64,000 bases of DNA. Origin: Paenibacillus yonginensis. GTDB lineage: Bacteria > Bacillota > Bacilli > Paenibacillales > Paenibacillaceae. The stretch is taken from positions 3,229,501 to 3,293,500 of the forward strand of contig NZ_CP014167.1 of assembly GCF_001685395.1 (NCBI RefSeq), in the 5' to 3' direction. The notes under the pieces are model-generated. The model was not told the origin of the DNA and ran no database searches. It worked only from the letters and a program-made list of their open reading frames with translations. Shown in pieces: positions 8,601-22,441 of this stretch; positions within the stretch are counted from its first letter, which is position 1; every line of letters starts with the position of its first letter. Made by a program: the position numbers and the translations under genes.

Positions 8601-9309
8601 AGGAATATAGAATAGCTTGCGTTTATCGCAGCATAAAGTTCAAACAACAACTTTTCATATATTACATGGCAAGTAAGGGGATGTCAACCTTCTTCTTCGG
8701 CGGATTTTATTAACAGGGCAGCTGTCGATGCCTATTTTTTTGTTCAGATACGTAATGTTAAACGAGCATCGGTGCAATACCGGTAGCCCCGCCTTCGGCA
8801 GCGGCTCCGTGTTCGGCCATGATCCCTAGAGGAAACTGATAAAACTTTCCGGTCCAAAAAAACTGGGCTGGTCTAAATCGTTCCTTTCACGCCGTAAGAC
8901 CTTTTTGCATGAGCAATTTCTCCTCATACATGCTTATGTCGGTATTCCCCTTGACCAGCTCTATTTCATTTCATGTTGTGTATGTCTTTTGCAGGTAGAA
9001 ATCAATCGCGACCTTCCAGTCGGAGCCTGATTTTTTTCCTGTACATCATAAGTGGTCAGCCCCTGACCGCCATTAAAACCACTTGATCTGTTTTGTTGCC
9101 GCCATTGCCGTTATGCGGTAAACTTGGGCGCCGACGATGAACGCTGTTATGCACCGAGCGATTACTATATCAAATGAAATTAAAACCTGAGCACATTCAG
9201 ATTTGGAAGAAAATGATTCTGGAGATTTCGCGGCATTTCGTCGAACAGGTCCGTCTGGGCAGCAAAAAAAGATTCAGCCTGCCGATCCAGAAATTGGTCC
9301 GGTATATCC
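8601..9309. other. Gene-poor interval between riboswitch and CRISPR array 1
   Basis: No convincing gene is seen in this 0.7-kb stretch. Short open frames (for example 9174-9309 on the plus strand, Lys/Phe-rich) lack ribosome binding sites and recognisable domains and run into the distal CRISPR repeat. The minus strand near 8900-9100 has fragments that vaguely resemble a signalling-domain C-terminus but carries several stops. It may be decayed coding DNA at the edge of the CRISPR island. Confidence 0.5.
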
Positions 9310-13375
<4,066 letters not shown>

Positions 13376-13544
13376 AGCGCCCGAAATGAGCCCAGGCCCA
13401 GCAAGGGCTCAGAGGCCGAAAAGTGCGAACCTCGTAAAAGGCTGCTTCAAGCATAGCAAAAAAGAGGCCAATATGCTATCTGGCCGTGCGGGGCGCGTGG
13501 TGCGAATCCCCCAGGAAAACCATGTTCGCTTGGGGTTCGCACCA
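13376..13544 (-). promoter_or_regulatory. Leader of CRISPR array 1
   Basis: This interval aligns with the leaders of arrays 2 and 3. Read on the minus strand it has GGTGCGAACCCCAAGCG at the distal end, the inverse GATTCGCACCACGCG about 20 nt later, AGGTTCGCACTTTTCGG in the middle, and a hairpin TGAGCCC/GGGCTCA (13387-13411) next to the first repeat. It probably holds the array promoter and the Cas1-Cas2 integration signals. Confidence 0.8.
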
Positions 13545-13561
13545 GACCTCTAAAATTGCTG

Positions 13562-14391
13562 TTACATCATTTCGGGAATCATTCTAACCAAACCATGTGG
13601 TAAATAAGATCCTTCAACATGATCCACATAGATTGCACTTTTTACTCCATCCATAGTCGAAAGTTGTCTGGACAAAGCTAATCCCTTAAATCCACCCATT
13701 ATCAAAATAAAAGAATCTTTGTTTCCTTCAATCTCCTCCACGATTTGCTTTGCACCCTTCTGCATATCCTGAAGCATGACATACGAACGCCCCTTTACTT
13801 TTCGCTGTCCATCCATACCCGCCTTATCCAACAGCCTTATAAACTGTCCCAACTTTTCTTTTGTTGCCTGCTGTGAACAGGATAAACGTTCACGAATATA
13901 CTCACCGTTCCCAAACATTTCCCCTTTATATTCACAGTCACGAGTCAACATCTCTACTGCCATATTAGGAAAAAAATCCACCAAGCTCAATAGCAGAATC
14001 CAATTCAGATTCCATATTTTGCACTTTATAGAGCGGATGAAGCCGAAGATCCTCGGCTTTTACGGATACATCGTCCACCATAAGCTTGGTCCCTGGATTG
14101 TACACCTGATCCTGATTTCGTAGAATCCTTAGCGAGAATAGCCCCTTTGATCGATGACCCTGGAATATAATACTGAGTATTCTTTGGATCATACTTTGGA
14201 TACGTCCCATATTGATAGAACGGATATATGATGTTGACTTTATTTTCCCCGCTCTCCAGCTTGTCCCGATGATCAGATATACGAATATCCTTAGTCTCGA
14301 AATCGCCAGCAGCCTTATAGAATCCTTGATGATCCCGCGGTGATAGAGCAAGACAGGAAATGGTCTGCAATCTATATGCATAGCGTTTCAT
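13562..14391 (-). pseudogene. csm5: csm5-like RAMP gene broken by two frameshifts
   Basis: The gene starts at an ATG overlapping the csm4 stop (ATGA) with GGAGG 7 nt upstream. Frame one encodes MKRYAYRLQTISCLALSPRD and the RAMP signature YYIPGSSIKGAI; coding then moves by one base near 14125 into a frame reading LRILRNQDQVYNPGTKLMVDD, and again by one base at an A7 tract (13970-13976, T7 on the coding strand) into a frame ending GGFKGLALSR...LPHGLVRMIPEMM, a Csm5-type C-terminus. Joined, the product would be about 275 residues. The shifts may be real inactivation or assembly errors in homopolymers; the second lies exactly at one. Csm5 normally caps the 3' end of the crRNA in type III-A complexes. 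Its end is only 17 nt from the array 1 leader. Confidence 0.75.
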
Positions 14392-15374
14392 TTCACAGCC
14401 TCCAATCCGGCCAGCGGGTATAAATAGGCCCTACCAAACACAATCTCTTTCTGGTGAAAAGGAGACGGTACACAGCCGCCAGCGGTTTCAATTGTATGGT
14501 TCACATACACCACACTGCCACTTTCAATAAAACTAATGAAGCGACCTTTCATCGATTCATCCCAGCCTAACTTCGAACTGAATGGACGACGTTCGGAAGT
14601 AAACAACTTCAAGCTGGACTTGGAAAAATCAATATTCCGGAGAAGCAGCATCCCCAGATTTAAATAGAATCCTTCACCAACTGAGGACTTATGTGTCTCC
14701 TCGTGAATCCCAACGATTTCAAAGGTGTTAAGACCTTGTGAACTCCTGGCTCCCAGAACGAATGCTCTACCGCTAGTTTTAGCGTGATGTAACATTTCGA
14801 TCATGATGTCATGCTCTGAACGTTTCTCCAGACCGATATAAAAAGAAAAATCCTGGATAAAACGGGCACGAGCTTCTGGTTTTTTCTCATCTGTTGAAGC
14901 CGTAACCTCCCGAACTACGACCTCAGGTACAGAATATAAATTGGGGTCCAAGGCGGGAAAATTATAGCGTTTGCTATCAATAGCTGCATGAATCTGTTGG
15001 GTCTGCTCTACTTCGATATAGGGATCGGGTAAGTTCCCCGGTCTTGAGACGATTTGCTCCATCCGCTCTATAGGAGCAAACAGGCGTTTTTTGAGTAATT
15101 TATAGAATGACTTATCCGGCTCTTTCAAAGTACTCATTAATCTGCTTAACACATATGTCTGGGGCATAGGCAAATACCCCTTAGGCATCAGGTTGGATAA
15201 CATAAAACCATATGAAGATTCCTTTACAGCAGCGACAAATGCTGCGGTTTTATCCCCTGAGGTATACTCTGCATAACGGTACATCAAGGCTCCGAATATT
15301 TTCTGGGAGTCCGGAATTTGTGTAAGGCGTCCAACCAGCCTTAAATCAACTCGATATTTCACCCACTCAGCCAA
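14388..15374 (-). CDS. csm4: Csm4-like type III-A RAMP protein (Cas5 group)
   Basis: A protein of about 328 residues. The start is probably the TTG at 15374, because AGGAGGAGG lies 6 nt upstream and the product then begins with the family-like strand EWVKYRVDLRLVGRL; the frame is open further upstream to 15482 but without a ribosome site and inside the preceding gene. Csm4 hallmarks are IPDSQKIFGALMYRYAEY near the N-terminus, the MPKGYLPMPQTYVL segment, and near the C-terminus TSERRPFSSK and FIESGSVVYVN. Csm4 binds the 5' repeat handle of crRNA and contacts Cas10, yet no cas10 gene is present here. It overlaps both neighbours. Confidence 0.8.
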   Translation of the reverse strand: MAEWVKYRVDLRLVGRLTQIPDSQKIFGALMYRYAEYTSGDKTAAFVAAVKESSYGFMLSNLMPKGYLPMPQTYVLSRLMSTLKEPDKSFYKLLKKRLFAPIERMEQIVSRPGNLPDPYIEVEQTQQIHAAIDSKRYNFPALDPNLYSVPEVVVREVTASTDEKKPEARARFIQDFSFYIGLEKRSEHDIMIEMLHHAKTSGRAFVLGARSSQGLNTFEIVGIHEETHKSSVGEGFYLNLGMLLLRNIDFSKSSLKLFTSERRPFSSKLGWDESMKGRFISFIESGSVVYVNHTIETAGGCVPSPFHQKEIVFGRAYLYPLAGLEAVK

Positions 15375-15969
15375 GTTGGACCTCCTCCTTCCCAACATTA
15401 ACCTGTACACGGCCGTAACCACGGCTGCCCGAGTTGCCCAGACGATAAAATCCTTCGTTAAATTGAAGCAGAAGCCGCTCAATAAATTCTATTATTCTTT
15501 GCTGCATGCCCACATCTCCCAAAAGCTCAAGCCGATACAATATAACATCGCCGACAAAGGTGACTCCAGGACGAACAACCCGGTATGTACGCGGATTAGC
15601 AGCAACATTTTCCCTGTCTTTTAGTTTTACATCTTCAATCTTGTTTTTGGTATCAATGGAGAACAGAGCGTCCCGATCCGCAGCTGACTCGACTGAATCA
15701 ACCACCAAATCATTAAATAACAGCTTTGGCGTATCATTAAAACCTTCAATGCCAAACAAATACTCAGCGGATGCGCGATCAATAACATCTTGCATCCGTC
15801 TCTCCACCCGATCTTTGCGCTCATTCTCAATCTTCAATAGCGACAACTGCTCTTCTTGTTCCAGAGCAACTTTCTGTAGATAACCCTTGTACCCTTGATT
15901 GATTTCTTCAGCAAAAACACGAAGCTCATCATTTAGTTGCTCGGCCGGATGGCACGCGTTGGAAATCAT
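15367..15969 (-). CDS. csm3: Csm3-like RAMP protein with replaced N-terminus
   Basis: About 200 residues from an ATG at 15969; the frame is open to a TTG at 16017 inside cas6. The C-terminal 130 residues match Csm3 in order: EYLFGIEGF, PKLLFNDLVV, then DTKNKIEDVKLKDRENVAANPR and RVVRPGVTF, ending GNSGSRGYGRVQV. The usual Csm3 N-terminus, with the catalytic Asp used for target-RNA cleavage and the PGSSLKG-type motif, is missing. In its place is a 70-residue helical, Glu/Lys-rich stretch (LEQEEQLSLLKIENERKDRV). No hidden PGSS motif was seen in the other two frames of this stretch. A deletion fusing csm3 to another gene, or a new subunit, are both possible. Confidence 0.7.
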   Translation of the reverse strand: MISNACHPAEQLNDELRVFAEEINQGYKGYLQKVALEQEEQLSLLKIENERKDRVERRMQDVIDRASAEYLFGIEGFNDTPKLLFNDLVVDSVESAADRDALFSIDTKNKIEDVKLKDRENVAANPRTYRVVRPGVTFVGDVILYRLELLGDVGMQQRIIEFIERLLLQFNEGFYRLGNSGSRGYGRVQVNVGKEEVQLG

Positions 15970-15982
15970 ATCTTCACTTTTT

Positions 15983-16864
15983 TCATCGAATAATAACATC
16001 CAGTTGTCCGCAACCAAAGGTTGTATTTCGTCCGATATGCAAAATCGGCGCAGCCTTTAACCACGGTGTAAATGGAGCAAGCTGGCCTGCAAAGGTCATG
16101 GCCCCTAGCATTCCGCTCCAATCCATCGACTCGCTTTTGCGATTGGAATATCGGTGCATTTCATTTAAATACAAGCCGGAGGATAGCTCTCTTATGTTTT
16201 TTGAAAAGGCAATGGCTTCCGCTGCTTTAGCTTGGTCGATATAGCCGCCGTAACGCTCAGTTAAAGCCTGGATTCTGCGAGTTACACCTCGTATAATTGT
16301 GGGAAAATTGATGTTTTGCACCAATTCTCCACCACGTCTAATCCGGACTGGCGTTAATAAATGTACGGAACACCATGAAGCAGACTCAGGTACTGCAACC
16401 TTCTCGAGATTAACAATCACCATAGAATCGTGATGAAAATGTCCTTGCTGCCAAATCGGTTGAAAGTGTTCAGCATGCAGAATATCCAACAATTCAAATT
16501 GCTTCCGCTCGGCCCCAATTGCGAAAATAGCAGCCTTAGCCAAAGCAGTTACTACTTCCTCCGCATAACGGATTGCCTCTCCAAACAGAACAAACCTGAA
16601 GCAAAGTTCATCTCCCGGATGATAGACGCTTCGCGATCTTGGAGGTTCAATCATGTAAGGATTCACAATATCCTGCTTCGCCCCACCCAATCTGCGATTT
16701 TCAAAAAGATATTCATATGTCTCTCTGTTATTCAGCAACGTCCACCCCACAACACCATGTAAAGTAGAACCAAGGAAGGTCGGTAATTTAGCCATTTCCT
16801 TGCATCTTAAACGTACTAACAATGGCAAATACGCTAAAGAAAAAATAAAATCTCGTCTGTCCAT
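15983..16864 (-). CDS. cas6: Cas6 pre-crRNA endoribonuclease (PF10040-like)
   Basis: 293 residues from the ATG at 16864, which has GGAG 7 nt upstream; the frame is open to 16909 without a better site. It shows the Cas6 layout: LPTFLGSTLHGVVGW near residue 30, PPRSRSVYHPGDELCFRFVLFG in the middle, LLTPVRIRRGGELV, and the C-terminal glycine-rich loop HIGRNTTFGCGQLDVI. In type III systems Cas6 cuts repeat RNA to release crRNAs; type I-C systems use Cas5c instead, so this gene belongs to the type III-like module. It is first in that module, directly downstream of the distal end of array 2, so it could be read by transcripts leaving that array. Confidence 0.82.
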   Translation of the reverse strand: MDRRDFIFSLAYLPLLVRLRCKEMAKLPTFLGSTLHGVVGWTLLNNRETYEYLFENRRLGGAKQDIVNPYMIEPPRSRSVYHPGDELCFRFVLFGEAIRYAEEVVTALAKAAIFAIGAERKQFELLDILHAEHFQPIWQQGHFHHDSMVIVNLEKVAVPESASWCSVHLLTPVRIRRGGELVQNINFPTIIRGVTRRIQALTERYGGYIDQAKAAEAIAFSKNIRELSSGLYLNEMHRYSNRKSESMDWSGMLGAMTFAGQLAPFTPWLKAAPILHIGRNTTFGCGQLDVIIR

Positions 16865-16959
16865 AGTGTTCTCCAATTCAAAAATTCGTATATAACAAGA
16901 TAAATTCATAAACTCAGATCAATTTGCAGCGATTCATTTCCGACTCAGGCAACCACTGT

Positions 16960-19900
16960 TTTGAATTTCGCGCTCTCACATGGGGAACGACGCAGTACAA
17001 CACACTGGTTCTTCAAGTAATCAAGATTTCAATCCACGCTCTCACATGGAGAGCGACCCGCAAGCTCATCCTCTACAGCCAGCTTTCTCTTTTCATTTCA
17101 ATCCACGCTCTCACATGGAGAGCGACCTCCAATATTCTTCATACTGACGGCAGCCTTGCCCTATTTCAATCCACGCTCTCACATGGAGAGCGACCGCGAC
17201 AAGCTCTATTTAATGAGCCTAGCAATCGCGATTTCAATCCACGCTCTCACATGGAGAGCGACTGGAATGAGTATAACTACTGTTGACTTTATAGAAATTT
17301 CAATCCACGCTCTCACATGGAGAGCGACGACACAAAACCGAGTACCTTGCCATTGTCCAGTTTATTTCAATCCACGCTCTCACATGGAGAGCGACAATCG
17401 ATGTCCAGGTCAACGGAATCGGCGTCGATTGATTTCAATCCACGCTCTCACATGGAGAGCGACTCCTTCTCTTTTTCGGCATCATCCGCAAAGAGTTATT
17501 TCAATCCACGCTCTCACATGGAGAGCGACCAGGAGTTGATCATCGGTTCGAATGTGATATTTCGATTTCAATCCACGCTCTCACATGGAGAGCGACTTTC
17601 GAAGATAGTTAGCACATGTCTCTGCGAGAATTTCAATCCACGCTCTCACATGGAGAGCGACCGACAATAGACGGATGTTTCTACTGCATCCATCGGATTT
17701 CAATCCACGCTCTCACATGGAGAGCGACCCGAATGGGCCGACGAACACCGTGTTTTATCTGCGATTTCAATCCACGCTCTCACATGGAGAGCGACACGGC
17801 TACTTGGTTTATTATCGTGGTAGCCTTAGATTTCAATCCACGCTCTCACATGGAGAGCGACGATTCTTCTCAAGGTTATACCTATACGGGCAATATTTCA
17901 ATCCACGCTCTCACATGGAGAGCGACTTGACCCGATGGATAAATATTTTGGTTCGGGTTCTGATATTTCAATCCACGCTCTCACATGGAGAGCGACCCAA
18001 CCTGTCCTCATAATCAGGAGCAGCTTGACCAATTTCAATCCACGCTCTCACATGGAGAGCGACGGTTTTGATGTGGAAGTAAAGGCGTCAACGTCGGAAT
18101 TTCAATCCACGCTCTCACATGGAGAGCGACCTGGCTTTTAAGCTTTCCGATCGCCGGGAGATAATTTCAATCCACGCTCTCACATGGAGAGCGACATGTA
18201 AAAGACGTAAAGAGCAGCATGCACAAAGAATTTCAATCCACGCTCTCACATGGAGAGCGACGCCGACACTGCAGATTGGAACCAACAGCATTTAGCCATT
18301 TCAATCCACGCTCTCACATGGAGAGCGACTTGGATAGGTGAAAAAGTAAAGGCAATACTCGGATAGATTTCAATCCACGCTCTCACATGGAGAGCGACAG
18401 GATCGACGTCAGCTTATGCCTCCTATGTTTGATTTCAATCCACGCTCTCACATGGAGAGCGACGACTTTGGTGGTGGGGTCAAAGTGGACTCTACTACTG
18501 ATTTCAATCCACGCTCTCACATGGAGAGCGACATTTACATATCGACACCCTAGCAAAAGAGGAGCTATTTCAATCCACGCTCTCACATGGAGAGCGACGC
18601 AATGGACAACTCCATTGAGCTGTAATGACCAGGGATTTCAATCCACGCTCTCACATGGAGAGCGACGTAAATTGAACTGCCATCTCCTCTCCCCTTTCCA
18701 TTTCAATCCACGCTCTCACATGGAGAGCGACTGATCGTAAATGTCGGGGTAGTAACCTGAGCTTTTATTTCAATCCACGCTCTCACATGAAGAGCGACTT
18801 GACCATCATATTAAGCTTTGTTCATGTTCCGTTTATTTCAATCCACGCTCTCACATGGAGAGCGACCGGCAACCCTATTAATCGTTTCCGAACCCCGTTC
18901 GGATTTCAATCCACGCTCTCACATGGAGAGCGACCGGTGGCAATCGAAAAGCATGGGGTACTATGGTGATTTCAATCCACGCTCTCACATGGAGAGCGAC
19001 AACGATCCAGTTCCACCTTTTGAAGCACCATAAAATTTCAATCCACGCTCTCACATGGAGAGCGACTTGGGGAGCTGGACAAGCCCACCCGTCACTTTTA
19101 TTTCAATCCACGCTCTCACATGGAGAGCGACTTTGGACATACCACTTAAAGCCAAGCGGGAACAGATTTCAATCCACGCTCTCACATGGAGAGCGACGTT
19201 GGCGTGTCCATAACGGCCCACTTGCAAGACGTTATTTCAATCCACGCTCTCACATGGAGAGCGACCAATCTCCTCCCCCAAGTACCCATTTTCTTGCAAA
19301 TTTCAATCCACGCTCTCACATGGAGAGCGACATTCGTCAAGGATGCTGTTAATGACGCCAACACGTTTATTTCAATCCACGCTCTCACATGGAGAGCGAC
19401 GTTCCTCACTTAGACCAAGGCGATTCGATCGGCTACATTTCAATCCACGCTCTCACATGGAGAGCGACCACATGACATCGCCTTATTTAACAGTATACAA
19501 AAGATTTCAATCCACGCTCTCACATGGAGAGCGACCCGATGTACGGCTTTTCAGGGTCCGGGTTAATGGTATTTCAATCCACGCTCTCACATGGAGAGCG
19601 ACATCGCGACTTGAAATAGACCTCATTGCACTTGGCAAATTTCAATCCACGCTCTCACATGGAGAGCGACTATTGCTGACATTGATAGCAGAGTGACAAC
19701 CGCACAATTTCAATCCACGCTCTCACATGGAGAGCGACGAGAGAAAAGAGGGGTAAGGTCATATGCCAGATATTTCAATCCACGCTCTCACATGGAGAGC
19801 GACGTCCTCTCCCATTTCTTCATCCTGCACCCGAATAGATTTCAATCCACGCTCTCACATGGAGAGCGACTCTTGCTGTATCTATTAGTCTTTCTGATTA

Positions 19901-20276
19901 CGTATTTCAATCCACGCTCTCACATGGAGAGCGACGTAAATCCACTTCCTAATGTCGTAAGTTGTCGAACTATTTCAATCCACGCTCTCACATGGAGAGC
20001 GACGGCAGTCGATGTATCAAACTTTTCGCTTGATGATGTATTTCAATCCACGCTCTCACATGGAGAGCGACAAGATACTAGCATCCTCCAACTGCTCCGA
20101 ATGGACCATTTCAATCCACGCTCTCACATGGAGAGCGACTCTCCAATGACTTATTGTAAATCCTCATCTGTAGACGTATTTCAATCCACGCTCTCACATG
20201 GAGAGCGACTCAATGAGGAGATTTACACAGCTGCTATTTATGTTATTTCAATCCACGCTCTCACATGGAGAGCGAC
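16960..20276 (-). CRISPR. CRISPR array 2, type I-C repeats, 50 repeats/49 spacers
   Basis: Fifty 32-nt repeats. The plus-strand form starts ATTTCAATCCAC and continues GCTCTCACATGGAGAGCGAC. The stem GCTCTC/GAGAGC differs from that of array 1 at three positions, each compensated. The leader is at the right end (20277-20445) adjoining cas2. The leftmost repeat (16960-16991) is degenerate, as expected at the distal end, and the repeat at 18767-18798 has an internal change (ATGAAGAGCGAC). Spacers are about 33-37 nt; no duplicates were noticed by eye. Confidence 0.98.
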
Positions 20277-20445
20277 AGCGGGCCTTGTGAAGCCTTGAGC
20301 CACAAGGCTTCACACACCCCAAAGTGCGAACCCATTTGGGAGCACGAATTTTCATGATTTATTTCAGCCAAAATCTTGACAAACCCTTTAATGACGCGGG
20401 GTGCGAACCTCCCAGGGATTTGATGTGCGCTTGGGGTTCGCACCA
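20277..20445 (-). promoter_or_regulatory. Leader of CRISPR array 2
   Basis: Read on the minus strand the leader begins 8 nt after the cas2 stop with GGTGCGAACCCCAAGCGCAC, followed by the inverse GGGAGGTTCGCACCCCGCGT, then GGGTTCGCACTTTGG, and an 11-bp perfect hairpin GTGAAGCCTTG/CAAGGCTTCAC (20287-20313) beside the first repeat. The same module order is seen in the other two leaders. Confidence 0.82.
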
Positions 20446-20452
20446 TGAGCCA

Positions 20453-20743
20453 TTAGAAGATTAAGGGGTCTTCTAAATCCAATGATGGTTTAGCGCCCAT
20501 ATGCTCTACCTTGGTCTTGTAGTTATTGCCCAACCGATAAAAGCGCAAGCTATCTTGTTCTTCATCGATTAACTGGGCCAGCTCGAATTTCAAGGCGGTG
20601 AACTGGGCCGCATCCACAATGCATTCAAACACGGAATTCTGTACCCGCTGCCCGTAATTCTGACACGCCTTAGAGACTTTACGCAGTCTTGCAGCACCTC
20701 CCGCCCCTGACGTTTGAACATCATACGTAATGAGTACAAGCAT
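20453..20743 (-). CDS. cas2: Cas2, adaptation protein
   Basis: A 96-residue Cas2 with the ferredoxin-like start MLVLITYDVQT (metal-binding Asp at residue 8), RLRKVSKACQNYGQRVQNSVFEC, and RFYRLGN near the C-terminus. It begins 10 nt after the cas1 stop and is the last gene of the type I-C operon; its stop lies 8 nt from the array 2 leader. It forms the Cas1-Cas2 integrase core that adds spacers. Confidence 0.97.
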   Translation of the reverse strand: MLVLITYDVQTSGAGGAARLRKVSKACQNYGQRVQNSVFECIVDAAQFTALKFELAQLIDEEQDSLRFYRLGNNYKTKVEHMGAKPSLDLEDPLIF

Positions 20744-20753
20744 TAGGGCTCAC

Positions 20754-21785
20754 CTACTTCCATAAGAATGGCGGATACTCATCTAAATCACCGCGCAAGA
20801 AACGGGCCAATAATAAGGATTGAACGTAAGGAACCAGCCCCCAAGAGATTTTTTCACCCAGATAGGGATGTGTAATACTTTCTTGTTTCTTGGTTTGCCA
20901 TGCTTTCAGAAACGTTTTGCGCGCCTCGTCCGTCATCAGCACAGCCCCGTTTTCTTTTGTAACAAAATCACTGGCTGTCACTTCTTTTCGGTTGATCAGC
21001 GAGAGCACAAATCGGTCTGCGTAAATCCCACGCAACTCTTCCATTAGATCCAAAGCCAGTGAAGCGCGGCCAGGACGGTCTTGGTGCATAAAGCCGACAT
21101 AAGCATCGAGCCCTACTGTTTCCAAAGCCGCAGCTGTATCTTTAGCTAAAAGTGTATAAGCGAAAGACAACATGGCATTTACGTTATCCTTTGGTGGCCT
21201 TCTGGATCTTCCATGAAAGAAGAAGTCTTCTTTCTGCTGCAAAATCATCTGATCAAACACACGGTTGTAGTATACCGCCGCTTGACCTTCCCAGCCTCGC
21301 AAACTTTCCATACTGACACTGTTACGGACTTCACGCAAAATATCCGAAAGCTGGCCCGACACGATTTTAAATTGTTCCACATCAATTCTCAGCGGATAAT
21401 CTCGCGTCATACGCTCCAGTACCCATTTGTGGTTATAGACTTTGCCTGTAATAAAGTTTCGGGCGATCTTCGTTGCTTCCTCTTCATTATCCGAAATCCG
21501 GTACTGCGTTTTTCTCAGAACGACATTTCCTCGGCTTTCACCGATCACTCTTGCCAGGAATCGCCCGCTCTGTGTCAAGAAGGTGATAGCGATATTCCGG
21601 TCAGCGCAATATCCCATTAACGCAGGACTAGCTCCCGTGTATCCAAAGCTGATGATAGCCTCCAAGTTATGAAGCGGCAACCGGCCAAGCTTCTCATCAC
21701 CTTTAAGCAATAACACATTGTCACCATCAAGTGCCAAGTAGGTGTCAGGCTGAGTGACATACAACGTATTAAGCAACTTCCTCAT
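20754..21785 (-). CDS. cas1: Cas1 integrase (type I-C)
   Basis: 343 residues, the usual length for type I-C Cas1. The N-terminal beta domain starts MRKLLNTLYVTQPDTYLALD; the catalytic helical domain carries the metal ligands E166 (GWEGQAA), H234 (GFMHQDRPGR) and D246 (LALDLMEELR). Its ATG overlaps the cas4 stop (ATGA), so the two are translationally coupled, in keeping with their joint action in trimming and integrating prespacers. No damage is visible, so adaptation is probably functional. Confidence 0.97.
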   Translation of the reverse strand: MRKLLNTLYVTQPDTYLALDGDNVLLLKGDEKLGRLPLHNLEAIISFGYTGASPALMGYCADRNIAITFLTQSGRFLARVIGESRGNVVLRKTQYRISDNEEEATKIARNFITGKVYNHKWVLERMTRDYPLRIDVEQFKIVSGQLSDILREVRNSVSMESLRGWEGQAAVYYNRVFDQMILQQKEDFFFHGRSRRPPKDNVNAMLSFAYTLLAKDTAAALETVGLDAYVGFMHQDRPGRASLALDLMEELRGIYADRFVLSLINRKEVTASDFVTKENGAVLMTDEARKTFLKAWQTKKQESITHPYLGEKISWGLVPYVQSLLLARFLRGDLDEYPPFLWK

Positions 21786-22441
21786 TCGCCCAGCCTCCCC
21801 TCTATGTAACTTTGGACGGAGCGTTTATGCATCAGATTAGGCACACAGATGTGCTGCAAGGAGCAGTTTTTGCAAAATGGCCCTGTCTTTACCTTCGGTG
21901 TGTGACGTTTATCGTAATAATGATGCATTTCAGCGGCCATTTGTTTTACTTGGTCCCGCAGCATGTCACTAATCGGAACTTCGATTCGATGCTTGATCTC
22001 GTTGTAGAATATGTACCCTGTATCCACACGGCACAACATCATCTCTTCCAGGCACATCGCTTGGGCTGCTAGCTGAATGACGTCTTCGTCGCCTTTTTTC
22101 GGCTTTCCCCGCTTATACTCAACCGGGTAGACCTTATAAGTACCTTCCACTCCGGCCAATCCTACTCCATCCGGGTCCTGAATAAATTCAACCACATCAC
22201 AGGTTCCGCTGAGCTGCAATTCCTTGGACTGAATTGGCATTGCTCGAACGATCAATTTATCTCTACGCTTTTCTTTGAGAAATGGCTGGTCTGCTTTATG
22301 ATGCAAGTGCTGACCTTCGATCGTCCTTACATTTTCTTCCCACTGCTGTTCGATATGAATCAGGGCCCACTGACGTTTGCAAAATTGGAAATGCTGGAGC
22401 CCCGACAACATCAAATAACGGTCCTCGTCATTAACGACCAT
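21782..22441 (-). CDS. cas4: Cas4 exonuclease, prespacer processing
   Basis: About 219 residues from the ATG at 22441, preceded by GAGG at 6 nt and overlapping the cas7 3' end; another ATG at 22456 is possible but has no site. It is a RecB-like nuclease with the four iron-sulfur cysteines, one near residue 21 (FQFCKRQW) and three at the C-terminus (CKNCSLQHIC). Nuclease motifs are the Asp in SGTCDVVEF and EYKRGKPK, with a downstream Gln (DVIQLAAQAMC). It selects PAM-bearing prespacers with Cas1-Cas2. Confidence 0.95.
   Translation of the reverse strand: MVVNDEDRYLMLSGLQHFQFCKRQWALIHIEQQWEENVRTIEGQHLHHKADQPFLKEKRRDKLIVRAMPIQSKELQLSGTCDVVEFIQDPDGVGLAGVEGTYKVYPVEYKRGKPKKGDEDVIQLAAQAMCLEEMMLCRVDTGYIFYNEIKHRIEVPISDMLRDQVKQMAAEMHHYYDKRHTPKVKTGPFCKNCSLQHICVPNLMHKRSVQSYIEGRLGE

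Noticed and set aside
8760-9120. Possible decayed signalling-domain (GGDEF-like) fragment on the minus strand
   Set aside because: Only short peptide resemblances with several stops; not enough to name a pseudogene.
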